Source of the DNA: Megaleporinus macrocephalus
Lineage: Eukaryota > Chordata > Actinopteri > Characiformes > Anostomidae
Direction of reading: 5' to 3'
Length of the DNA: 64,000 nt
NCBI GenBank assembly: GCA_021613375.1
Contig: CM038726.1
Span: forward strand, 11,354,253 to 11,418,252
Every line of letters starts with the position of its first letter. The stretch's first letter is position 1. The notes beneath the pieces are model-generated. The model made no database searches, was not told the DNA's origin, and was given only the letters and a program-made list of their open reading frames with translations. The position numbers and the translations under genes were made by a program. This document shows positions 13,401 through 25,400 of the stretch, piece by piece.

Positions 13401-16400
13401 GTAGCCTTAGTCCACATTTACTTTTATTACTTTTATAATTCTTAACATGTGTATGCCTGTGGCATCATGTGCAACATGTAATATACATCTTGCATTTTGT
13501 TTACATTTTTTTATAGAATTGTATATAATAAAAAATACAAGTTGTTATACATTTATTTCCTATTTACTATGAAAATGACAATGTCATTTGACAATAAGGC
13601 ACTTCTGTTTTTTGGGGAAAATATATATATATCGGATATTAACCGATATTAAATTACTTTCTAATTCTGTACATAAAAAAAAAACATTTATCATGATACT
13701 AAATCTGCTATATGAATCACATCATAAAATTTGTGTCACTGCACAATGATGGGGAAAGATGGAGAGGGTACTAGAGAAAGCTGGAGAGGGTAATTGAGAA
13801 GAAGGGCCTGGACAATTTAAACCTGAATGATGAATTATTATTGGACTTCTGTGCTCAATATGGATTGTCTATAATCAACACCATCAAGACCACTCTTCTT
13901 CCTTAGACCAACGCAGTCTCAGATCCTTACCTCATGTGAACATTAACATAGTATCACTTAAGCGTTTTATAATATTCTCTAAACCTAGAAGCTTTATCAC
14001 TAAACTTCTATCAGCTGTCCATCAGAACTTGCTGCATTAGATATTCCAACCAATTACTTAGAGGATAGTTTTGGTTCCACTTCAGATAATGTGGCTCCAC
14101 TAAAAAACAAAATAATAAGGCAGAAATAACATGCTACATTGTACAATGACTATACCCGAGCATTAAAACAGTCTGTAAGACAACTACAGCTTTAATGGGT
14201 CTTGACTTAACCAGAGGTAGTCCACTCTGCCTCAAAAGATATTGCCTAATATCATAAAATAGACAGTTCGGAAATTTGAGCACAAATGGCAACTAAGCTG
14301 GAAGTATTTCACTGTGCTTGGAAAGACAGCCTTAGCAGGTACAGAAAGGCACTTATCAAAACACGCTCAGCATACCTGTTCTCACTTATCGAACACAACA
14401 AATACAAACCTAGAGTTTTATTTAGTACAATCACAAAACCTACTAAAACCAGGCAGGAACTACCCACTCAAATACCCACTAACTATAGCAGCAACAATTT
14501 TATTTATTATATATTTATTTATTTTATGGACTTTCTCAATAATAAAATCGAGAATATTAGAAAAAAGACTAGAAGCATTCTGCCCACTTCAGCAGTCAGA
14601 ACTAGAAAAAACGTATCTTTTTCTCTGAAACATTTCAAAGTTTAGAAATGCATTATCTAAAATTGGTACATGCTTTTATAACCTCGAGGCTAGACTACTG
14701 TAATGCATTGTTGTCAGGATGCTCCAGCAGAATTTTTTTAGAATTAGAATTTAGAACTATGATTAGCCACGTGTTTTGCATACAGCGGAATTTGACCTCC
14801 GCATGTAACCCATCTGTGCAGTGAAACACCCACATATATACACACTAGTGAACATACACACTATGTTCTGTGAGCACATGTGCCCTTTATCCACGGCGCC
14901 CTGGGAGCAGTTGGGATTAGGTGCCTTGCTCAAGGGCACTACAGTCGTGACTTGCCGGTCCCGGGGATCGAACCAGCGACCTAACCACAACTGCCCAACA
15001 GGAACAGTTCAAAATGCTGCAGCTAGAGTACTAACTAAAACCAGGAAATTTTATCACATCAGCTCAGTTTTATCAGCGCTACACTGGCCTCCTGTTAAAT
15101 TCCGTATCAACTAAATTTTTAAAAAAAAATTTATTTTAAAGCACTGCATGGTCATGCACTGGAGTACCTGCAAGATCTTATTTCCTATTATGAACCAACA
15201 CGTTTACTGAGATCACAGAATGCTGGTTTTCTATTAGTTCCTAAAAGACCTCAATGGGGGGGGGGGAGTTTTTTCCTACAAAGCCCCCAAATTGTGTGAC
15301 TCTGACACCGTCTCAACATTTAAGTCCAGACTGAAAACATACTTGTTTAGTTTGGCTTTTGATGATAGACTTTCTGGGGAGATCCGTAATATGGTAAACT
15401 GAGATGCTGGAGCTGTTGTCGTACCACTTCACACAATCACAAGTTTGTTGATGTGGAGTGGGGGGAGCACAGTGTCTCAGGGTACTCTCATGTCTATTTC
15501 TGGTTCTCTCCTTTTAGTTCATGCTGTTTATAATCAGATACGAGTCACCAGCTACACTCTGAAATGCTTAATCCAATGCCACATACTTTATATTAATCCA
15601 AACCAGAACTACCTTTGTTTCTTTACTCTTTCTGATATAATAACCACCCTCCTATCCTACCAAATACTGTTGGATGATCGACCATCAGGGCCTCCTCGTC
15701 ACCTGGCACCTACCAGTTCTCCTTTTCATCTGTGCCATCTGCTACACCCTCAGCTGCATTACTGTATCATCCAGTGTAGCTTCTCTCCTTCTAGTTCTTT
15801 CTGTTTATAATCAGATCTGCCAGAGTTGCCAGCTATACCCTGAAACGCTTCTCATCTGATTATTAATCCAACAAGAACCAACTTTGTTTCTTTTCCCTTT
15901 CTGAGGTAATAACCGCCCACCTGTCATGCCAAATGCTGTTGTAGGGCAGTCCATCAGCGCCTCCTAGTCACCTAGCACCTGCTCTCCTCTTCATCTGTGC
16001 TATCTGCTACACCCTCAATTGCATTACTGTATCATCCAGATATACCACCTCTATATTAATTAAAACCAAAACTAACTTTGTTTCTTTTTTCTTTCTGAGG
16101 TAATAATTTTCTTTTATTTACTTGTCTGCTCTCTTACAATGCTTGCAGCCCAACATGGCAGTACTGACTCTCAATCTGCTATAAACTAGCGCAACTCTGC
16201 ACAACTAAAACTACTAGGAACCCCTATTGGGCACTGACAGTACTACAACATGCTAGAACAGAACCCTGTACTGTAACTAAGTCACAATTCACAAATTTGC
16301 ATCATTATGTTGTACTTATGTAGCACTTCACTGCGTCTTTGCAAGGCCAAGTCACATAAAGTCCTTTAACTTTAAAGGGGCACGCCATTCTCTCGCAGAA

Positions 16401-19400
16401 CGACAAGAACTAACAGCCAAGGTGCTTGGAGGATCAGGATCTTTAAGAACAACCTTGAGTTCAGTCTGTTGTGCGGTACGGTCCTCACAGTTCTCAGTTG
16501 AGGTTGGCACAGGCAACGGCACAATCTCCTGCACTGATGAAGGTACCCTCACAGAACTTCCCATCAGCTCTGGAACTTCACCTAAACTGCGACCTCTCAG
16601 CTGATCAACATGTCTTTTCCAGGCGTGCCCATTTCCCAGGACCACTGAATTAAGACAACGGACCAGTACAGTCCTCCACAATAGCTGGAATCCACTTTGG
16701 ACCATATCCATAATTCCAAGCTAGAACTTCCTCTCCTCTTGTGAAATATCTCAGTTTGGTCCGTCCATCTCGGTTTTCTTTCTGTTTCAGTTGTTTGCTT
16801 TTCACCTTGGTTTGGATGTCTGGTATGAGCAAATCAAAGGTGGACCTCAACCTTCGTGACATCATCAATTCGGCTGGTGACAAAGTACATGATGCAAATC
16901 CCAACGGACTCTCACTTACATCAGGGCTGTGGTGAGCTAACACAGCTCCCACTCCATAAGCTGAAGCATCACACGCCAGTATGAGATCCTGACTTGGGGA
17001 GTAATGTACCAGTCTTGTAGCTGATCCCAGTCACTGCTTGGACTTCCGGAAAGCTTCCTCTGTACATCCTTTTTCAACAGGGAATGCAGGGGAACCAGCA
17101 GTGTAGACAGGTTAGATTAATTTTCCATAGTAATTTAAGAGGCCAGGGAAGCTTTTAATTCTGAGACACTCTTTGGAACTGGTGCAACCACTCTGACTTG
17201 TATTTTGCTTTCCAAGGGGTGCAACCCTTGTGCATCCACTCGATGGCCTAGGTACTGCATTTCTCTCTGTAAGAATGAGCACTTGTCTTTCCATAAGCGC
17301 AATCCTGCCTTTTCCATTCTGGTAAGCACTTGCTCCAAGTTCTTCAAATGCTCCAGCTCATCCATTCCAGTTACTAAGATGGCATCTAGGTAAATGGCTA
17401 CATGAGGAATTCCTTAAAGAAGCCCTTCCATGACTCTCTGAAAGATAGCTGGTGCTGAAGCCACCCCAAACGGAAGCCGATTGTTAGTGGATAGTCCACA
17501 ATGTGTGTTCACTGTTAAATACTGTTTAGATGAATCATCTAGAAGTAGCTGTAGATATGCATGGCTCATTTCTAACTTTGTAAACTGTTTTCCACTTGAC
17601 AGCATTGCAAAAAGGTCTTTCACCTAATTTATGGGGTAATGTTCCAGGGTAGCGATTTGGTTCACAGTTAACTTGTCTCCACATTGTCTTATTGAACCAT
17701 ACTGGAGCAGCCCATTCTGAGTATTTCACCGGCTTGATGATTTTATGCTTGATGAAACTTAGGTTTAGCACATGTATGGTAGCTTTGGTACCTACCAAGG
17801 TTCGCAGCTCTCCCATAAACACCGCTTCCTTTCTCTTTAAAACTTGCTGTAGACTTAGTCCATATGACTTTTCCTGCATCTCTCTCACTTGCTCTCCCAG
17901 GGTAGATAAATCTCCTCCAACCAACTCTGGCCAAGCAAGTTTGGAGAATTTCCTGCTACTACAATAAGAGGTAAGGTCTTCCGTTGTTGTTGGCTGTTTA
18001 CTGAGACCTATGCCTGGCCCATCACCTGAATAGCTTGGCCTGCATATGTTTCCAGCTTGACTTTGCTAAGGTTCAGTATTGGAATTTCCATGTTTTACCA
18101 AGTCTTCCTGAAACTTGCCTCATTCATTAAGGTAAGGCTGCACCCTGTGTCAATTTCAAACTGAATGTTTTTTTCCATTCGTGTCTAAATCCACAGTATA
18201 TGGGTCAATTTTCCTCAGATTATTTTCCTTCACACAACTTTATTTGTGAGTTATACATGCCAATGCTTCTGTTTCTTCAGAGCTATCACTGCTGTTCTCA
18301 TTATGAGAGTAGTGACGAAACTTTGCCCCCTTGCTGTTCTTACTGCTTCCTTTTTGTTTGCTCTTGTTTTTGCAAGCCCTCACAATGTGACCAAATTTTC
18401 CACAACAGTGACATTTCTCTTGCTTGAATCTGCATTCTGATGCTTTATGCTTACACTCCTCAAAAGCATCACTTTGGGCTTTCCGGGATGCAGCTCTTGC
18501 AATTGTCCTTGGTTTTAGGCTGTTACATGTCATAGGTGCATTCTTGAGTTGCAGATCCTGGGCATGTTTATTTGCTGCCTCCACAGATTGAGCAATTTTA
18601 AAGCCTTCTCGAATATCAGGTCTGCTTCAGACAGCAACCTTTTCTGTATTCGGTCATCATTTATACCACAAACCATCTCGCAGCCTCTGCTGTAGGGTGT
18701 CTCCATATTTGCAATCCTGCGCAAGATGGTGCAGCTCTGCCACTGGCTCACCCTGGTTTCTATCACAGGAATTATACTTTTACCTTTGCACAATCTCACT
18801 AGGTTTGGGGTTAAAAAGCTCCTTTAACAAGATGACTAGCTTTTCATATGTTTAATTTATTGGCTTTTCAGGACTAATGAGATTCCTCATGACAGTGTAG
18901 GTCTGTGCCCCAACAACACTAATCAGTATTGCTCTTTTTCTGTCTCCATTCTCTATTTCGTTTGCCTCAAAAAATTGCTCCAGAATCTCACAATACTCTT
19001 CCCATGTTGACTTTTGGAGTCAAATACAGATAATGTCCCAATTGTAGCCATAATCTTTTCATCTTAGTTTTCACCCCCTCTTGTAGAACAGAAAACTCCC
19101 TTACCAGCAGTGTAACACTCTCTCACAGGACTCATCCCTCCCCTACACCAAATCAGGAGCAATACTCACTCTCACTCTGCTCTAAACTAGCGTGTGATAA
19201 AGCGTGTTCCCCCAACTACAAAATGTGGCCAAGAAAACACCCTTCATGGGTAGAGTCGGGCGAATGGTCTGGAGCACCGGATAAAAACAGCAGAGAGGCA
19301 AAGTTAGTCCGTCATCTTTTTATAGCCAGTCACCACCAAATACACACAGCGCGCCGTTAAAGCAATAAAGAGAAAAAAAAAAGAAATAAACATACAAACA

Positions 19401-22400
19401 AAACAAAAAGCAAACGGCCTCTCAACAGAGGTAAAAGGCTAAGACTATAACGTCATAAGTCACATAACCTTTACTGGCCTACACAGGCATTACCTCTCCC
19501 AGACAGCTTAAGCGAAAAGAAGCCCCCTTCCTCTATCACTGGGAGGTATAAATACGGGTTGCCCCTCCCTGGCATATACCACCGTTAATTGCAGGTTAAA
19601 ACATCACACCCCAATTATTTACACAAAGCCCAAAACCTTAAACATGGCAATGTCACGGCACATGGTCTCATTACAAACAATAGCTGTCACTGGAATAAAT
19701 AGTAAACCTGCATACAATAATCAATACACATATTCTCCTTCAAAGACACTCTTCCTCCCCTCCCCGTCTACACAGGTTGGACTCACCCAGGTAAGTTAAA
19801 TTCAGGAGCTACCCCACTGGAACTCTTTTGGGACCCTGAAGGTAAGTATTAACAGTGCCAATTTGAGAAAGTTAAGAACATATGCCTGAGTATCTTTGGT
19901 AATGTATAGGGGTAACCTACATCATTACATAGCGCAACTCTGCACAACTAAAACTACTAGGAACCCCTAGTAGGCACTCACGGTATACTGTTTGACCAGT
20001 GGAGGATGAGTCTCCCCTTGTGAATCTGGTTCCTCCCAAGGTTTCTTCTTCCAGTTGAGGGAGTTTTTCCTTGCCATCGTTGCCTCTGGCTTGAAGACAA
20101 GTGTTGTGACTTCATGTTTTCAAACTTATGTAAAGCTGACTATTGTGAATATTTCTTCTATACCATGCCCTTCTGTTAAATTGAATCAGTTCAGACATCA
20201 ATGGCTGTCGCAAACATGTTCAGTTTTACGACATTGTTTATGACTCAGCAAATCCTGCAGTTTTATGTCAGGAACCCCCCTAGGGTCAGATGGGTCACAT
20301 GGGCCAGTGAACAATGGAGGCGGGGATTATAATGGCGGATTCAGCCATTCAACAAAACATGTCTTTCTGTGGAACCTTCAAGAATAAGCATATACTCTGA
20401 ACTGGTCTCCCTCTTCATTTTCACAGCGAGGAAAGAAGTTGCATTTCAATAGAGGAGCACCAATGGTAGCATGTTCAGCTAATCTCTCCTCCCTGGTTAA
20501 AAATGACAAGAATAATTATTATTAACTATTATTTAGCACAATCTCTAAAACAGCTACTAAACTCCAGACACCACCAGCCTACAATATTGATGATATTATT
20601 AATTTCTTCAGTAATAGAATTGAAATCCAGACACAAAATAAAAAAATGCACAGTTAGCTACAAGTGCACTGGCCTCTTCCATTAATAATGCACTTCTTGC
20701 TTAGCTTTGGCTGTATCCCAAAATCTCTTAAATTAAGTAATTAAACGGCAGTAATCAAATCTCAAATTAATTATCAGTATGGTATTCCACAGGGCTCGGT
20801 CTTAGGGCCTATATTATTTGTCTTATATATGCTACAACTAGGTACCATTATCATTACCATTAAACTCCAGCTAAAAGAGCTGATGTATTTCAGTTTAATA
20901 AAATAGAGGACTGTATAAAAGACACAAAAGACTGGATGTCAAGTAACATCTAGTTACTCAACTCAGATAAGACAGAAATTATTCAAGATCTGCTATAAAC
21001 AAATGGTATCTGTTGATGCTTAATCAACAGCCATAGTGTCAAATCGATCCAGATATGATCTTTGATGAACATATTACTGATATCACCAGAATAGCTTTCC
21101 TCCATCTCTGCAATATGAATGCACTGCCCCTACAGGACTCAGAAAAGCTAGTTCATTACATACCCCACAGGTTAGATTATTGTAATGCACTGCTTTCTGG
21201 ATGTTCAGAACACTGCAACCAGAGTCCTTATACGAACTAGGAAAGTTTACCATATTAGTCTAGTTTTGTCTACTGTACCATTGGTTGCCAGTTAAATTCT
21301 GCATTAAATACAAAATTCTTCAATTCACATACACTGTACTGCCAAAAGTATTTGCTTGTCTGCCTTAGACAGATATGAATTTGACTGACATCCCATTCTT
21401 GTGACAAACCTTATTCTATAGGGTTTAATATGATGTCAGGCCACACTTTGCAGCTATAACAGCTTTACCTTTTCTGAGAACGCTTTCTAGGTTTAGGAGT
21501 GTGTTTATGCTAATTTTTGACCATTCTTCAAGAAGCACATGGGTGAGGCCAGACACTGATGTTGGACAAGAAGGCCTGGCTTGCAGTGTCTGCTCTAATG
21601 CATCCAAAAGGTGTTCTATCAGGTTGAGGTCAGGACTTTGTGCAGGCCCATCAAGTTCCTCCACACCAAACTTGCTCATCCATGTCTTTATGGACCTTGC
21701 TTTGTGCACTGGTGCACAGTCATGTTGGAAAGGGAAGGGGCCGTCCCCAAATCCTAGTGGTACGCTAAAACATTAAGAGTTTCTTTCACTGGAACTAAGA
21801 GGCCCACTCCTGAAAAACAACCTCACACCATAATCTCTTACCCTCCACCAAACTGACACTTGACAATGCAGTCAGACAAGCGCTGTTTTCCTAGCAACCG
21901 GCAAATCCAGATTTGTCCATCGGAATGCAAACGTTTCACAACTGGACTTGCAGTATTGAAAAAAAAAAATTGTCACTGAAGTGAGGAAGGGTGTGACTGG
22001 GGGCATCTCCAAATCAGTCAATCAACAGTGTAATTTAACAGGAAAACATTACATCACAACTAAATGTATTTCATTTGAGATTGTTCACAATGTATTTACT
22101 TGTGGGATAATGATTACCTCTGTTGCACGTTATCACTGGTGATGGCCTGAGGAGGAACCCTCCAGGGGCAGCTAATACGTCCCCCTGGCAGCCTCTTAAA
22201 GTCAAATTGGCAGCAAATCTTTGGGTCGGGACCACAAGTGTGGGGTACATCATAACTGTAGAATGGCATCATGTGACACAAGATGTCCGTGCTGGAGTGC
22301 TGATCTGCTGAAAATATAATAATAGTGATGTAAAACATATGATTGTATAATCACAAGTACAATCAAGTAAGCAAGAAAAAGTAACCCAAAAGTTACCTGG

Positions 22401-25400
22401 ATTTCTATATTGATTACTAATAAAATGTGGTCTGATTTTTAGTCACAAATATAGACAAATATACCCTAACCTATTAAGTGCATTGAGTAAATATCCACAA
22501 TGCAGGATGGAAAAAATATAAGTAAATGAACATGAACAAGATGTTCCACTTAATGAAATGAGATTGGAAGTATGGGTTTACAGGTGGTTTGCCCTTTAAA
22601 TAAAGGCAGCATGTGTCAACGTAATTTTTTAAATACCGAATAAGTCACCAAACCAAATGTCTTAGGAATTACAAGTGTTTACTCCACAGAGTTTCTCTGA
22701 GAGTGTCTCTTGGATAGCATGAACCATGCCTTGATGCAAACAAAAGACCTTGCATTTGTAGTGTTGTGCTGGTTTTAATACAGGACTAAAATAACAGTGA
22801 TACATTCAGTCAACTGACTTCGTAGTTGCAGTTTTGGCCAGCCCTCAATCAGTTATGTCAGCTCTGACTGCAGGATTGGTAAAATTGGGGCACCATGAAG
22901 CTGCTAACCACACCATCCCTGTCCCCACTGCTCAAGGCCAAAGAAAGTTGCATGGGGGAGCCAGCTGCATGTTGATGAACCACTGATGAACTGGTCTCAG
23001 GCTGTATAGACAGTATCATGTGAGCATAAGCCTATCTAGCTAAAGTTTTTAATATTGTTAGCCAGGCTCTTGTCTCTTGGTGCTGGATGTGGGAACTGCA
23101 CCACCTCCAACTGCAAGACCCTTTAGCGAATAGTAAGGACAGCTGAAAAGGTAATTAATTCTCCCCATCACAGACATTTACACTATATGCTGCAACTAAA
23201 AACCACCGGCACTGTAGATGACCCTACACACCCCTTCTCCTTCCGCTACGTGGAAGAAGGTACCACAGTATTAAGACCCTCAGAGCCAGACCATGCAGCA
23301 ATTTCTTCCAGCAAGCCATCAGACTTCTCAACTACTAAATTTGAAACTTTCACATTAGACTTCTGACACATTTCCATCATTAAAGGGGTTCCACCAGGGA
23401 GGATGCGCTGCTGTACATGCACTGCTGTGATTAGTGCATGGCAAAAAAATGTCTTCAGTGGTTACACAGTACATACCAAAGGAGTTTAGGCCAAAAACCC
23501 TGCCCAGAAAGCCTCCGGAACACCCAAATAATTGCACTGTAAGCAACTCATCTGCTATCGTCTAGCAATAGCAGACAAGCTAATGCTTCACTGGTCAAAA
23601 CAAAACATCAGCTGCAGGGCCTCAAATTCAAATTGTGCATGGTAAGCAAGTAGAGCCTTAATGCTACTGCCCGATCCAGCTTACGGGTGCTGCCATGTTT
23701 GTTTACAATCTGCACCCAGATTTCCAGGCAACAACATGGAAGTAGGGGATGGCATTCAACCGTAGCTAGCCACTGAGCCTCCTGGCACCTCTACCACACC
23801 TTCTCTTCCATTACCACCACTGCACTCTCAAGTTTCTCTTTGGCGGCTGTGGTCCCTCTTTTTATCATATCTTATCCAGAAAGGGTTGGTGTGGTTACAG
23901 CTTTTAAAGCCTAAACAAACATTAGTTGTTTTAAGGTTAAAACTGTCCCTTTGCAGATAAGAATGGATACTTCAGGCTTAAAAGGTACTAACGGGTCCAG
24001 TCAACCCCTGTTTACCAAGCTAATATGTGTTACAACCAAACTGAAAGCATTCTGGCAGCATATCATATCTATACTGAACTCACCCCAATTCTGTCTCCAA
24101 AAGAATTCTAGGGACTTCTGGCTGGCAAAGTGCTTCTTGACAGAGTAGTGCACTCTCTGGATGAGCATATTGGATAGGCCAGCCTGCTTCAGGAGGTAGG
24201 CCTGGGTGGGAGAGTGGCCAAATGGGTCCACAGCCCAGCCAGTCCTGGGTTTCACTCCTAGCAAGGAACCAAAGAAGGAGGCAGATTTCAGACAGGAAAC
24301 TACAGCAGTTAAGATGCCCTGTGGATGTGTACTTTGTCATTAACCTAACTGTCAACTAAATATATATCTATAGCCTTTGATTAAGTCTAACCCTAAACGT
24401 AACAGAAAACCTAAACCCACTCCTAACCCTAACCCTAACATGTTATATGTTCTCTACTGTTGATAATTAACTGAGAACCACCAGAAAGTGTGTTAATGAT
24501 GTATATCATCTATAAGGTAGCTTCAAAATAATGTGTGAATCTAAAAGTAAACTACAAAAAAAAATCTTATGCCACATAAAATAAACTCAATCGTCTCAAA
24601 TTATTATTTTTTTCTTTTTTTAAAAACAACTACGGCTGTATTACAGTTAGTATGAACCACAAATTTCATGAAATTCTGCTGACTTCAATTTGACCAATAT
24701 CTAGACTATGTTGGTAAATTAAAGTAATTTAACATCTGAAAATAAAATGCTGACAGGTAATTAAAAAAGTTGATTTTGTTTTACATTTCCTCTCAAACTC
24801 CTGCATTTTCACAAGAGCAGCACTTAGTTCTATCTGTGTCTTATACCCTGCTGTGGGGGACAGATACACTGTGTGGACTGACAGATGTCCCTCTGACCTG
24901 CTCTTAACTGACTCAAAATCGAGACTTAATGAGACTTTAAGAAATGTTGGTCAGAGGGAAAAAATACATGAGCAAAATTAATTCAATTAGAATTGCAAAC
25001 CTTTTGTTTTTAGACAATAGTCTTCAGTCTTTGACAGAGAAATAAACAGATCCTAACAAATAACAGCAATAACAACAACAATGACAACAAAAAAGCCCTA
25101 ACAACACACTGCTGTTTTAGGATAGCTGAGAACCTTGACATCCAAGAACTAAGGGGTCTAGTTCAACCCCTGAAAAACAACCCCATAGCACTAGCCCTCC
25201 TCCACTTTACACATCTTCATGCAACACCTGGTGGTTGGTGATGTAAGGCTTGCATGCAGCTGCTCAGCTCATTGTGAGGTCATCTATTTTCTACACACCT
25301 TTATCCACCAAGATTCTGAAACCAACATTTGCTCTTTCTGCCTATTCAGTTTTCTCACACTTTAACTCTGTATTGGACAATTAAGAGCCCAATATGTGTT

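Larger units (their letters stand above)
16123..19985 (-). mobile_element. Ty3/gypsy retrotransposon, internally deleted, inserted in L2 copy 2
   Basis: Lies between two TACT copies (16119-16122 and 19986-19989), the expected 4-base target duplication; removing it restores the L2 text ...TACTGTTTGACC. Short terminal repeats: left 16123-16242, right 19111-19985; the right one is split by a solo LTR (19193-19929). A near-identical block occurs in both (16187-16237 versus 19930-19980). Between them, on the minus strand, lie gag (from ATG 19051), protease, reverse transcriptase, the start of RNase H and then only the integrase C-terminus. Many stops and frameshifts; inactive. Sense orientation relative to man2a1. 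Confidence 0.85.
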
